Notes under the pieces: model-generated
Told to the model about the DNA's origin: nothing
Databases searched by the model: none
The model's input: the letters and a program-made list of their open reading frames with translations, nothing else
In this document: in pieces, positions 1 through 8,018 of the stretch
Numbering within the stretch: position 1 is the first letter of the stretch
Layout: the number at the start of each line of letters is the position of its first letter
Made by a program: the position numbers and the translations under genes
Assembly (NCBI RefSeq): GCF_016862215.1
Contig: NZ_BOMN01000102.1
Coordinates: 1 to 64,000 of the forward strand
Length of the DNA stretch: 64,000 nt
From: Winogradskya humida
Lineage (GTDB): Bacteria; Actinomycetota; Actinomycetes; Mycobacteriales; Micromonosporaceae
Reading direction: 5' to 3'

Positions 1-89
1 CCCCACCTGTACGACAGTTTTCGGACCCGCGGACGCTGTCGGCGAGACTGAAATCTGACACTTTGCGGCTGGGGTTCGACGAGCACTAT

Positions 90-815
90 GTGACGGTGGA
101 GGTCGATTTTGTTCTTGTGCACAGTTTGTTGCTGGGACCGCGAAGTTGGGCTCCCGTGGGGCGGAGGTTAGGGGCCGGCGTGCCGTCCTTGACGGGGGCT
201 CTTGACGCGGGGCCGCCGTTCTGGCCGGGGATCGCGGCGACCGTCGCGGCCGCGGTGCCAGACGGGCAGCCGGTGGCAGTTGGACGGCCCGAGGTAGGCG
301 AACGGCCCGAGCTGGGTGGGCGGCCGGTGGTGGTTGTGGCGCACAGCAATGCGGGGCGGTTTGTGCCGGTGATTGTCGAGGCGATCGGGGAACGGGTCAG
401 CGGGTGCGTGTTCGTTGATGCGGCGTTGCCCGGGGAAGGGGTGACGGCTGAGCGGTTCCGGGCTTTGCGGGGGATGGCTGCGGCGGATGGGCGGGTGCCG
501 CCGTGGACGTCGTGGTGGGACGAGGATGTTGTGGCGGGGTTGTTCGGGGATGCGCAGACGAGGGCTGAGGTGTCGGCGGAGCAGCCTCGGGTGCCGGTGA
601 GTTTTTTTGAGGAGGAGGTGCCTGTGCCGGAGGGGTGGGACGAGCGGGCGTGTGGGTACCTGTGGTTCAGCCCGGCTTATGAGGACAGGGCTCGGGAGGC
701 GGAGCGGCGGGGGTGGGCCGTGGGGCATATCGCTGGCGGGCATGTGCATCAGGTTGTCGATCCTGGGGCTGTGGCGCGGGGCATCGTGGCGGTGACCAGG
801 GGGGTGGGTGGGTGA
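90..815 (+). CDS. alpha/beta hydrolase family protein
   Basis: A 241-residue protein if it starts at GTG 90; a TTG at 63 in the same frame would add nine residues and neither has a strong ribosome binding site. The N-terminal strand reads FVLVHSLLLGPRSW, as in small alpha/beta hydrolases. The nucleophile elbow is VVAHSNAG, so the catalytic serine is in HSNAG, and the C-terminal AGGHVHQV supplies the catalytic histidine. There is no signal peptide, so it is likely cytoplasmic. The substrate cannot be inferred. It stands alone ahead of the folD riboswitch on the same strand. Confidence 0.75.
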   Translation: MTVEVDFVLVHSLLLGPRSWAPVGRRLGAGVPSLTGALDAGPPFWPGIAATVAAAVPDGQPVAVGRPEVGERPELGGRPVVVVAHSNAGRFVPVIVEAIGERVSGCVFVDAALPGEGVTAERFRALRGMAAADGRVPPWTSWWDEDVVAGLFGDAQTRAEVSAEQPRVPVSFFEEEVPVPEGWDERACGYLWFSPAYEDRAREAERRGWAVGHIAGGHVHQVVDPGAVARGIVAVTRGVGG

Positions 816-835
816 GGGGGCACGGCATACTGGGG

Positions 836-918
836 GTGTAGACGCGACTGGCGGCACCGAGGATGGGCAACCATCGGGGAGCTTGTTGTGGGGGCCGTCC
901 GCCTGGGTGCCCACGTGT
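836..918 (+). promoter_or_regulatory. ZTP (pfl motif) riboswitch upstream of folD
   Basis: The leader shows the conserved blocks of the pfl/ZTP aptamer in order: CGACTGGCG at 845-853, CCATCGGGGAGC at 871-882, and the 3' hairpin core CCGCCTGGGT at 899-908, closed by GCCCAC/GTGGG-type pairing just before the ribosome binding site of folD. The ZTP/ZMP riboswitch is known to control one-carbon and purine genes such as folD, glyA and purH, so the downstream gene fits. The 3' hairpin abuts GGAGGG, consistent with translational control. The in-frame GTG at 888 lies inside the aptamer and is not the start. Confidence 0.88.
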
Positions 919-929
919 GGGAGGGCCTC

Positions 930-1799
930 ATGTCAGCGGAGACTCAGGCGAAGCTGCTGCCCGGTAAGCCGGTGGCCGACGCGGTGCTCGCCGATGTGGC
1001 GCAGCGGGTCGCGAAGCTCAAGGAGGGTGGCGTTCAGCCGTCGCTGGCCACGATTCTGGTCGGGGACGACGATGCCAGCGCGGGGTACATCCGGATCAAG
1101 CAGCGGCAGGCCGGCGAGCTGGGGTTCGTGTCGCCGCACGAGCATCTGCCGAGCGATGCGACGCAGGACGACCTGCATCGGGTGATCGATCGGCTGAACG
1201 CCGACAAGTCTGTGCACGCGCTGCTGATCCAGTATCCGCCGCCCGCGCACATCGATTATGACGCCGCGCTGATGTCCGTCGACCCGGACAAGGACGTCGA
1301 CGGCATGCACCCGCTGAACCTGGGGCGGCTGTCCGTGGGGCTGCCGGGGGCACGGCCGTGTACGCCGGCGGGGATCGAGGCGCTGCTCGCGCACTATGAG
1401 ATCCCGGTGGCCGGGCATGAGGTGGTCATTCTGGGGCGCGGTGCCACTATCGGGCGGCCGCTGGCGATGATGCTGTCGCAGAAGCGGCCGACCGCTAACG
1501 CCGCCGTGACCGTCGTGCACACCGGTGTCCCTGACTGGGAGCGCTACACGAAGCGGGCGGACATCCTGATCGCCGCGGTCGGCGTGCCCGGGATCATCCA
1601 GCCGGAGCACGTGCGGCCGGGGGCGACCGTCATCGGTGCGGGTGTGCGGTACGAGGGACGCCGCCTGCTGCCGGACGTGGCCGAAGAGGTCGCCGAGGTC
1701 GCCGGGGCGCTCACCCCGCGGGTCGGCGGGGTCGGCCCGACCACGGTCGCCATGCTCTTCCGCAACGCCGTCGAGGCCGCGGAGAAAGCAAGCCGCTAG
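930..1799 (+). CDS. folD: bifunctional methylenetetrahydrofolate dehydrogenase / cyclohydrolase
   Basis: A 289-residue cytoplasmic enzyme of normal family length that interconverts 5,10-methylene-THF, 5,10-methenyl-THF and 10-formyl-THF using NADP. Visible signatures are AGYIRIKQRQ (Tyr53 and the catalytic Lys57), KDVDGMHPLNLGRL, PCTPAGIEALL and the dinucleotide-binding stretch VVILGRGATIGRP. ATG 930 is chosen because GGAGGG lies six bases upstream; the GTG at 888 falls within the riboswitch. It is a single-gene transcript under ZTP control and ends in a strong hairpin. Confidence 0.96.
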   Translation: MSAETQAKLLPGKPVADAVLADVAQRVAKLKEGGVQPSLATILVGDDDASAGYIRIKQRQAGELGFVSPHEHLPSDATQDDLHRVIDRLNADKSVHALLIQYPPPAHIDYDAALMSVDPDKDVDGMHPLNLGRLSVGLPGARPCTPAGIEALLAHYEIPVAGHEVVILGRGATIGRPLAMMLSQKRPTANAAVTVVHTGVPDWERYTKRADILIAAVGVPGIIQPEHVRPGATVIGAGVRYEGRRLLPDVAEEVAEVAGALTPRVGGVGPTTVAMLFRNAVEAAEKASR

Positions 1800-1809
1800 G
1801 TGCAGTTCG

Positions 1810-1840
1810 CGGGCCCTTCCCCGGTCCGGGGAAGGGCCCG
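1810..1840. terminator. terminator hairpin between folD and the SDR gene
   Basis: A perfect 15-bp inverted repeat, CGGGCCCTTCCCCGG at 1810-1824 and its complement at 1826-1840, stands between the convergent ends of folD and the SDR. No long T-tract follows, as is usual for high-GC actinomycetes. It can serve both strands. Confidence 0.8.
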
Positions 1841-1887
1841 TGCGCATCGTGTGATCGCAACCGGAAAAGCACGAGCAAGGGAGGGCC

Positions 1888-2775
1888 TCAGCGCCCAGCC
1901 GAATCGCCGGCACCGGTACGGATCGGGGGGCGGGGCCAAGGCGGGGCGTCTGTGATCTCGCCGGCACGGTCCCACAGCAGGGCTCCGAACTCCGCGTCCG
2001 TGACGGCAGGATGCCGGAAGGATTCGCGTTCGAGCCGGTTGTAGAAGACGTTCCGGAGCTCGGCCTGGTCCGTGGTGGCGATCCGTACGAGTGGCTCCGC
2101 GCCCTCCTCCGGGGACTGGGTCACCAGGCGACCGGCCAACGACGCTTTCACCGCCGTGACCAGTTTCGAACCGCGATCGAAGCCTGACCGCACAGTGCCG
2201 GGGTGAAACGCGGTGGCGGTCACCGTGCGCGGCGCCCGGCGATTGAGCTCGGCAGCGTGCACCACGCCTGCCAGCTTCGCCGTGTTGTACGCCCGCATCC
2301 GGGTGTATCGGCGGTGATTGCCGTCGAGGTCGTCCGGGTTGAGTTCTCCGAACCGGTAAAAGCTGCTGCTGGTATTGATGATCCGCGCGGCAGGGGCCTC
2401 CGAGAGCCGTTCCCGCAGAAGTGAGGTCAGCAGAAAGGGAGAAAGGAAATTGACCTGGATGGTCTGTTCATGACCATCCGGGGTCATCCGGCGATCCGCG
2501 AGGACCAGACCCGCATTGTTGGCGAGGATGTCGATCCGCGGCACACGGGTGAGTAACTCGTCCGCGAGCCTGCGTACCTCGGAAAACCGCGTGAAGTCGG
2601 CAGGCAGGGCCTCGCCGCCGACCTCATCGGCGACATCACGCGTCCGGACCGCGGAGCGGCCCACAACGATCACCGACGCGCCGAGCGCGCCCAGGCGCCG
2701 AGCGGCGGCCGCGCCGACTCCGGAACTGGCTCCGGTAACAACGGCGGTCATGCCGGCAAGCGTTTCCTTCGTCAT
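1888..2775 (-). CDS. short-chain dehydrogenase/reductase (SDR)
   Basis: A 295-residue classical-type SDR with an N-terminal Rossmann motif TGASSGVGAAAA (about residues 14-25), the NNAG motif (LANNAGLVL), the catalytic serine in INTSSSF, and the active-site YNTAK. The length and the ELNPDDLDG loop resemble the retinol dehydrogenase/WW-oxidoreductase-like group, but the substrate is unknown. Its ATG is seven bases from a TAGCGT box, so it may be translated from a leaderless mRNA. The gene is divergent from an MmyB-type regulator with 102 bp between starts, so that regulator probably controls it. Confidence 0.9.
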   Translation of the reverse strand: MTKETLAGMTAVVTGASSGVGAAAARRLGALGASVIVVGRSAVRTRDVADEVGGEALPADFTRFSEVRRLADELLTRVPRIDILANNAGLVLADRRMTPDGHEQTIQVNFLSPFLLTSLLRERLSEAPAARIINTSSSFYRFGELNPDDLDGNHRRYTRMRAYNTAKLAGVVHAAELNRRAPRTVTATAFHPGTVRSGFDRGSKLVTAVKASLAGRLVTQSPEEGAEPLVRIATTDQAELRNVFYNRLERESFRHPAVTDAEFGALLWDRAGEITDAPPWPRPPIRTGAGDSAGR

Positions 2776-2782
2776 ACGGGTG

Positions 2783-2788
2783 ACGCTA
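2783..2788 (-). promoter_or_regulatory. -10 box of a probable leaderless promoter (SDR)
   Basis: TAGCGT on the minus strand followed by seven bases and then the SDR ATG at 2775. This spacing puts the transcription start at or next to the start codon, and there is no ribosome binding site. Confidence 0.5.
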
Positions 2789-2822
2789 GGCCGCGGTTTC
2801 CGGGCCAGGAAGAGGGAGAAGA

Positions 2823-2843
2823 TCCTGGTACTACCACCACCAG
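2823..2843. promoter_or_regulatory. inverted repeat between divergent SDR and MmyB-type regulator
   Basis: CCTGG and CCAGG arms flank an 11-base centre in the intergenic region, close to the -35 zone of the regulator promoter. It is a candidate operator for the adjacent helix-turn-helix protein; only its position and symmetry support this. Confidence 0.35.
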
Positions 2844-2864
2844 GTTACCGACGTGTCCCGGCAC

Positions 2865-2870
2865 TATTCT
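2865..2870 (+). promoter_or_regulatory. -10 box of a probable leaderless promoter (MmyB-type regulator)
   Basis: TATTCT followed by seven bases and then ATG 2878. No Shine-Dalgarno sequence lies upstream of this start. Confidence 0.55.
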
Positions 2871-2877
2871 TGCGGTC

Positions 2878-3711
2878 ATGGCCAATCGCAACCCGAAACC
2901 GCTGGGCGAATATCTCAGGGCGCGACGGGAATTGCTGCATCCCGATGAGGTCGGCCTCCCCCGGACAGCACGGCGTCGTGTTCCGGGTCTGCGCCGCGAG
3001 GAGATCGCTATGCTCGCCGGGATCAGCGCGGACTATTACCTCGGCCTGGAGCAGGGTCGCGACCGGCGGCCGTCGGCGGAGATTCTCGCGGCGCTGGCGC
3101 GAGCCCTGCGGCTGGATGATGGAGCCACAGCGCACCTGTTCTCGCTCACCAATCCCACCCGGCCGGTCCGCGATCGCACGTACCGCCACCAGGTGGCACC
3201 GGGTCTGCGGCAGCTCATCGACTCCTGGGCCCTGACACCTGCCTTCGTGCAGACGCACGCCTTCGAGGTCTTGGCGGCGAATTCGCTGGCCCGGTCGCTG
3301 TCATCCGTCTTCACACCTGGGAGCAACCTGGTCCGGGCTGCCTTTCTGGACACGGACGACGCCCTCGGGGAGCCGGATCCCCGGTCCGATCTGGTGGCGT
3401 GTCTTCGTGGGCTGGCCGGCGCGGACGTCGTCGACCCTGACCTGGAGTCGCTGGTCGGCGAGTTGTCGGGATGCAGCGAGCCGTTTCGCCGGTTGTGGGC
3501 GAGGCACGATGTGCACGGCTGCACCAACGGGACGCTGACGCTCGCCCACCCCCAGGTGGGAACCCTGACACTCACCTTCGAACGGCTGCTTGTCCCGTCC
3601 GCGCCGGGACAGCAGCTCGTGGTCTATTCTGCCGAGCCCCGCAGCCGGTCCGAAGAGGCGCTGAGCCTGCTCGCAGCGCCGCGTCAGCCACGACGACGGA
3701 CCAGGCCGTAG
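2878..3711 (+). CDS. XRE-family regulator with MmyB-type ligand-binding domain
   Basis: A 277-residue DNA-binding protein. Residues about 10-85 form the XRE helix-turn-helix, with the subfamily hallmark GLRREEIAMLAGISADYYL followed by LEQGRDRRPS. The remaining roughly 180 residues match the MmyB-like ligand-binding layout (WALTPAFVQTHAFEVLAANSLAR near residue 120, and VGTLTLTFERLLVP near the end). Such regulators commonly sit divergent from an SDR gene, as here. The likely role is ligand-responsive control of the neighbouring SDR. Its end overlaps the convergent epimerase gene by 28 bp. Confidence 0.9.
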   Translation: MANRNPKPLGEYLRARRELLHPDEVGLPRTARRRVPGLRREEIAMLAGISADYYLGLEQGRDRRPSAEILAALARALRLDDGATAHLFSLTNPTRPVRDRTYRHQVAPGLRQLIDSWALTPAFVQTHAFEVLAANSLARSLSSVFTPGSNLVRAAFLDTDDALGEPDPRSDLVACLRGLAGADVVDPDLESLVGELSGCSEPFRRLWARHDVHGCTNGTLTLAHPQVGTLTLTFERLLVPSAPGQQLVVYSAEPRSRSEEALSLLAAPRQPRRRTRP

Positions 3712-4733
3712 TCGATCAAGCTTTGCCCGGTGTCCCGGAGGATCTCCGCGGGCGGGCGGGCGCTCCACCCGAGCTCGTCTGTCGCCTTCCGGCTCGACAC
3801 CAGCTCAGGGCGGCCGACGAAGCCGAGAGCCAGGCGCAGAGTGGGGTCGAAACGGGCGGCGAGCCACATCGCCCAGTAGGGCAGGCGCCGGGTGGGGACA
3901 CGGAAGCCCCTGGGACCGAACTCGGTGGCGAGGATGCGGGCCATCTCCAGCATCCAGGTGTCCGGGCCGGCGCAGATGTAGCGGTTACCGGGGGCTTCCG
4001 GGCTCTCCATGGCCAGCCGGTGAGCGACGGCAACGTCCCGGACGTCAACGAGGCTCCAGCTGATGTGCGGTACGGCCGGCATGGAGTGGTTGAGCAGCCG
4101 CTGGACGGACTCGTTGGATGTCGTCACCTCGGAGCGTTGCAGGGGGCCGATGACCAGTCCGGGGTTGACGGCGACCATTTCGAGACGGCGCTGCCCAGGC
4201 AGCTCGCTAAGGAAATTCCAGGCGGCGCGCTCGGCGAGAGTCTTGCTCTTCTCGTACGGCGAGCAGTTCTCCTCGAGCGACCAGTCGGCCTCGGTGTGGT
4301 GGCCGGATCCCGGTTCGGGACGGCCGCCCGCGACCGCCGAGGTCGACGAGGTCAGCACCACCCGGCGGACGGTGTCACTCGCGGCCGCGGCCCGCAGTAC
4401 GCGCAGTGTGCCTTCGACAGCGGGGCGGATCACCTCGTTCTCGTCGCGGGGGACAGTGGGCGGGTTCGGCGAGGCGACATGCAGCACGTAGGTACAGCCG
4501 GCGACCGCCTCGGCCCAGCCTTCGTCGGTGTCCAGCCGAGCGGCGACGAAGTCGAGACTGCCGCCGGTCTCCGCGGCCAGGGCGGTGAGGTGGGCGACCT
4601 TTTCGCTGCGCGCCACGTCGCGGACCGTGCCGCGCACGGCATAGCCGTGCCGGAGCAGGTCCTCGACGCAGTGGCCCGCGACGAAGCCGGAGGCGCCGGT
4701 GACCAGGACGGTGTCAGGCCGGGTGACGCTCAT
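3684..4733 (-). CDS. NAD-dependent epimerase/dehydratase family reductase
   Basis: A 349-residue extended-SDR protein resembling dihydroflavonol 4-reductase-like enzymes. It has VTGASGFVAGH (Rossmann glycine motif, residues about 11-21), VLHVASP, VVLTSSTSAVAG, and the catalytic YEKSK. Start ATG 4733 is preceded by AAAGGA at suitable spacing. It lies 57 bp downstream of another SDR on the same strand, so the two probably form one operon under the palindromic operator at 5649-5685 and the HxlR-type regulator. The substrate, probably a carbonyl compound, is not identifiable. Confidence 0.88.
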   Translation of the reverse strand: MSVTRPDTVLVTGASGFVAGHCVEDLLRHGYAVRGTVRDVARSEKVAHLTALAAETGGSLDFVAARLDTDEGWAEAVAGCTYVLHVASPNPPTVPRDENEVIRPAVEGTLRVLRAAAASDTVRRVVLTSSTSAVAGGRPEPGSGHHTEADWSLEENCSPYEKSKTLAERAAWNFLSELPGQRRLEMVAVNPGLVIGPLQRSEVTTSNESVQRLLNHSMPAVPHISWSLVDVRDVAVAHRLAMESPEAPGNRYICAGPDTWMLEMARILATEFGPRGFRVPTRRLPYWAMWLAARFDPTLRLALGFVGRPELVSSRKATDELGWSARPPAEILRDTGQSLIDYGLVRRRG

Positions 4734-4790
4734 GGGTTTTCCTTTCGGGATCTTGTCTCTGCAGGGAATGCGCCTCGCCGAGATCCCGGA

Positions 4791-5633
4791 TCACCCCCGC
4801 ACCGGCGCCAGATCGCGGCTGAGCCGCTCCACCGCGGCGACCGTCTCCGGGTTGTCCGCGCCGCCCAGATCCGCATCGATGCCGAGGACGGTGCCATGTG
4901 CGATGTCTTTGTCCGTCGCCGCGGTGAGCGTCATGCGGGCTGCCCTGGCGACGGGGGTGCGGTGGACGTTGAACCAGATCACCGGCCACACCAGTCGCGT
5001 CGGCCACGGGAACATGCTCGCCCTCATCGACTTACCCATGTCGCTCCTGGTGCCGGGCGGAGCGGCCGCCACCACGGTGACGCCCGTCCCGGCGAGCCGT
5101 GCCACCAGGCCGTGCGTCCAGGCGAGACTGGCCACCATCGCGCGCCCGTACACCGCCATTGCGTAGTACGGACCAGCCACGTCGGCCTGGCCGAACGGGG
5201 TCCGGTCGGCGAACACGATGCCCTGGGAGACCGTGTTCACGATGCGGCCACGCCCGGCGGCGACCATGTCCTCGAGCAGCAGTTCCGTCAAGAGATAGCC
5301 CGAGAGGTGAGTGAGGAAGAACGTCGCCTCGAAGCCGTCGCCGGTGACGCGGCGCCGCGGATAGAGACCGCCCACATTGTTGACGAGCACGTCGATGCCC
5401 CCACGCTCGCGCAGGGTTCCGGCAAGGCCGCGAACCTCGTCCTGCGAACTGAGATCAGCGGCGATGAACGTCGCCGCCGATCCGGCGGCATTGAGCCGTT
5501 CAAGCGCGGCTGCCCCTCGGACCTTGTCGCGGCCGACGACGGTGACTGCAAACCCGGCCTCGGCCAGCCCGATCGCGGTATGCAGACCGATGCCGGCCGT
5601 GCCCCCGGTGACTACTGCTGTGCGCGTTGACAT
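4791..5633 (-). CDS. SDR family oxidoreductase with atypical active site
   Basis: A 280-residue SDR starting at ATG 5633 behind GGAGAGG; an upstream in-frame ATG at 5687 would put the operator inside the gene and is rejected. The cofactor motif TGGTAGIGLHTA and the NNVGG motif are present, and the serine region reads IVNTVSQG. At the usual YxxxK position the protein has YGRAM, so the conserved catalytic lysine is replaced by methionine. It may have a different substrate range or reduced activity. It is the first gene of a two-gene operon, divergent from the tandem HxlR regulator. Confidence 0.85.
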   Translation of the reverse strand: MSTRTAVVTGGTAGIGLHTAIGLAEAGFAVTVVGRDKVRGAAALERLNAAGSAATFIAADLSSQDEVRGLAGTLRERGGIDVLVNNVGGLYPRRRVTGDGFEATFFLTHLSGYLLTELLLEDMVAAGRGRIVNTVSQGIVFADRTPFGQADVAGPYYAMAVYGRAMVASLAWTHGLVARLAGTGVTVVAAAPPGTRSDMGKSMRASMFPWPTRLVWPVIWFNVHRTPVARAARMTLTAATDKDIAHGTVLGIDADLGGADNPETVAAVERLSRDLAPVRG

Positions 5634-5648
5634 AACAACCTCTCCGTT

Positions 5649-5685
5649 GACTAAGTATTTGATACTAGCTATCAAATACTTAGTC
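5649..5685. promoter_or_regulatory. perfect 37-bp palindromic operator between SDR operon and HxlR-type regulator
   Basis: Two perfect 16-bp arms, GACTAAGTATTTGATA at 5649-5664 and its exact complement at 5670-5685, are separated by CTAGC. The element is AT-rich in a GC-rich genome, lies 15 bases from the SDR ATG and 24 bases from the regulator GTG, and contains TATCAAA/TTTGATA half-sites like those bound by winged-helix HxlR/MarR dimers. It very likely covers both promoters and is autoregulated. Confidence 0.85.
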
Positions 5686-5709
5686 AAGTGTGCGGACTAC
5701 CATCGAGCC

Positions 5710-6342
5710 GTGGACGAGACCCTCGACAGCGCCGTGCCCATCGCGGCCATGCGGCCGTTGCAGGGCCGCTGGACTCTTCGGGTCATCGCCGCCCTGCTCA
5801 ACGGGGCTGCCGGCTTCAACGAGATACGCCGCGCGACACCGGGTATCGGGCCCAGCCCGCTTGCCCGGTGCCTCAGCCAGCTCACCCAGGCCGGCATCGT
5901 CGAACGGGAACTGGTCGACAGCCAGCCACCCAGCAGCCGCTACCGGATGAGCCACTACGGCGCAGGCCTGGCGCCGGTGTTCGACGAGATGGCGGCGTGG
6001 GCGCAGGCCAACGGTCTCACCGTGACCGACGACCAGGCACAACTCTCGATCGCCCTCGAGTTGTTCCAGCGCAGATGGGTGCTGGAGATCCACTGCGAGC
6101 TGCTGGAAGGCCCGCAGCGGTTCACCGACCTGTCGCGGCGAATCGGCGTCAACCCCGTCTCGCTCTCGCAGCGCCTCACCGAGCTGGAACAACTCGGCCT
6201 CGTGCGCAAGGTGACCGATTCCGCGCATCCGGCCTACGCCCACACCCCCGAAGGGCAGCGCATCCACGGCGTCGGCGAAGCACTCACCCACTGGGCGCTG
6301 ACCCGGCAACAAGCCGATGCCGCGGCTCCGTGCACAGAGTGA
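5710..6342 (+). CDS. tandem-domain HxlR-type winged-helix regulator
   Basis: A 210-residue regulator from GTG 5710; longer in-frame readings would run through the operator. It holds two consecutive HxlR domains. The first, about residues 15-100, has LQGRWTLRVIAALLNG, GFNEIRRATPGIGPSPLAR and the wing SSRYRMSHYG. The second, about 118-200, has FQRRWVLEIHCELLEGPQRF, DLSRRIGVNPVSLSQRL and VTDSAHPAYAHTPEG. Typical HxlR proteins are single-domain dimers of about 110-150 residues, so this one may bind its long palindrome as a built-in pseudodimer. It probably represses the divergent SDR/epimerase operon and itself. Confidence 0.88.
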   Translation: MDETLDSAVPIAAMRPLQGRWTLRVIAALLNGAAGFNEIRRATPGIGPSPLARCLSQLTQAGIVERELVDSQPPSSRYRMSHYGAGLAPVFDEMAAWAQANGLTVTDDQAQLSIALELFQRRWVLEIHCELLEGPQRFTDLSRRIGVNPVSLSQRLTELEQLGLVRKVTDSAHPAYAHTPEGQRIHGVGEALTHWALTRQQADAAAPCTE

Positions 6343-6363
6343 TGCGCCGGCGCGACTGATCCG

Positions 6364-8007
6364 CTACGCCACCACGCGATTACGACCCGTACGTTTTGCC
6401 TGGTAGAGGCGCTGGTCAGCGAGGGCCAGTGCCTCCGCTGCGGTGTTGGCGTCCGAGCCGGTGGCGACGCCGACGCTGACCGTGACCGCGAGGCCGGTTG
6501 CCACGGCGTTCCAGTCGTAGTCCTCGACGGCTGCGCGGACCCGTTCGGCGGCGGCGCGGACGCTTTCGTCCTCGGCGCGGTGGAACAACAATGCGAATTC
6601 TTCGCCGCCGTAGCGGATGGCGACGTCGCCGGCGCGGCAGGAGGTGCGGAGGATCTGGCCCAGGTGGCGCAGGACGGCGTCGCCGACGGGGTGGGAGAAC
6701 GTGTCGTTGACGTTTTTGAAGTGGTCGACGTCGATCATGGCGATGGCGCGGTCGCCGAGGCCGTGTTCCAGCAGGCGTTCCATGGCCCGGCGGTTCGCCA
6801 GGCCGGTGAGGGGGTCCTCGCGGCTCTGCTGGAGCAGGTCCTCGGTGCGGCGGCTGAGCTCGAGGTTGGTGCTGCTCAGGGCCTCGGCGCGGGCGCGTTC
6901 CTGCTCGGCTCGGGCGTGGGCCTGGGTGGTTTCCCAGCGTACGGCCGCCACGCGGGCGCCGCGCTGGGCGGACTCCGAGGCGACCTGGACGTACAGCGTG
7001 TGGAAGGCCTTGAACTGCATCAGGGCGCGGACGGGGTCGCCGTTGCGTTCGTGGGCCTCGGCGAGGTGCTCGTGGTAGACCATCGCTGACTTCTTCCCCT
7101 CGGCCAGTTCCAGCGCCGCCGCGAAGCATTCCACCGCCTGGTCGTAACGGCCCAGGGCCAGGCAGATGGCGCCTCGGGTGTCGAGGTGGTGGGTGAGCGT
7201 GTACGCCGTGTCGAGCTCGGGGTCGGCCTGCCAGGACTCGAGCAGGCGCAGCGCCTTCTCCGGCTGGCCCAGCGCGGCCAGGCCCTCCGCGAGGTTGGCG
7301 AGCGCCCCGGCCTCGTAGCGCCGGTGGCCGTTGCGGCGGGCGACCAGCATCGCCTCGCGGGACAGTTTCACGGCCCGGCGGAACAGTGCCGCCGCCCCGG
7401 TGACGTCGCCGCTCTCCTGGGCGGCCACGGCCTGCTCGACGTACACGCAGCCCGCGGTGTCCATGAGCATGCCGCAGGCGATGTCGTCGCCGGTCATCCG
7501 GGCGATCTCCGAGGCCCGCTCGCAGTATTCCAGCGCGAGGTCGAACTGGCCGATCGCGAGGCAGACGTTGGTGAACGCGGTGAAGGCGATCATGCAGGAC
7601 GTCAGGTCGCCGCTCAGCTCGGCGATGTCCAGCGCGGTGCGGCTCTCCAGGACGGCGTCGTCGGTCTCGCCGATGGTGAGCAGGATCCGGGCGACGACGG
7701 AGCGGGCGCGGGCCTCGGTTGCCAGGTCCCCGGTCTGCTGGGCGAGCTCGATCGCGGCCTGCCCGGCGGCCACGCCCTCGGGGTAGCGGTCCTCCATGCG
7801 CTCGCAGAACGCCAGGATCGTCAGGGCCCGCGCGCGGACCAGGCGGGGATCGTCGCACGAATCGGCCCGGTCCATGGCACGGTTGGCCAGGTCACGGGCC
7901 GCGCGGGGGTTCCAGCGGTCGACGTGTTCCTGCGCCAGCACCAGCAGGGCCGGTGCTGCGGCTTCCACCCGCAGATCCACACCGCTGTGATCGGCCGGGC
8001 AGGCCAT
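6364..8007 (-). CDS. diguanylate cyclase with N-terminal TPR repeats
   Basis: A 547-residue soluble protein. Residues about 30-340 consist of TPR-like helical repeats (for example AGQAAIELAQQTGDLATEA and ALDIAELSGDLTSC); a short coiled coil rich in A, E and R follows, and about residues 385-547 form a GGDEF domain. The active site is intact: RYGGEEF, with GGEEF at 467-471. An RAGD inhibitory site (458-461) sits exactly five residues before it. It should make cyclic di-GMP and be product-inhibited. The ATG is 11 bases after the GH26-like gene stop with only a weak ribosome binding site, suggesting translational coupling in the deacetylase/hydrolase operon. Confidence 0.9.
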   Translation of the reverse strand: MACPADHSGVDLRVEAAAPALLVLAQEHVDRWNPRAARDLANRAMDRADSCDDPRLVRARALTILAFCERMEDRYPEGVAAGQAAIELAQQTGDLATEARARSVVARILLTIGETDDAVLESRTALDIAELSGDLTSCMIAFTAFTNVCLAIGQFDLALEYCERASEIARMTGDDIACGMLMDTAGCVYVEQAVAAQESGDVTGAAALFRRAVKLSREAMLVARRNGHRRYEAGALANLAEGLAALGQPEKALRLLESWQADPELDTAYTLTHHLDTRGAICLALGRYDQAVECFAAALELAEGKKSAMVYHEHLAEAHERNGDPVRALMQFKAFHTLYVQVASESAQRGARVAAVRWETTQAHARAEQERARAEALSSTNLELSRRTEDLLQQSREDPLTGLANRRAMERLLEHGLGDRAIAMIDVDHFKNVNDTFSHPVGDAVLRHLGQILRTSCRAGDVAIRYGGEEFALLFHRAEDESVRAAAERVRAAVEDYDWNAVATGLAVTVSVGVATGSDANTAAEALALADQRLYQAKRTGRNRVVA

Positions 8008-8018
8008 TACTTGAGCAA

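Noticed and set aside
888..929. Upstream GTG start for folD
   Set aside because: It lies inside the ZTP aptamer, and ATG 930 has the good ribosome binding site.
3471..5630. 719-residue plus-strand open frame across the SDR/epimerase operon
   Set aside because: Antisense to two genes with clear motifs; low-complexity composition.
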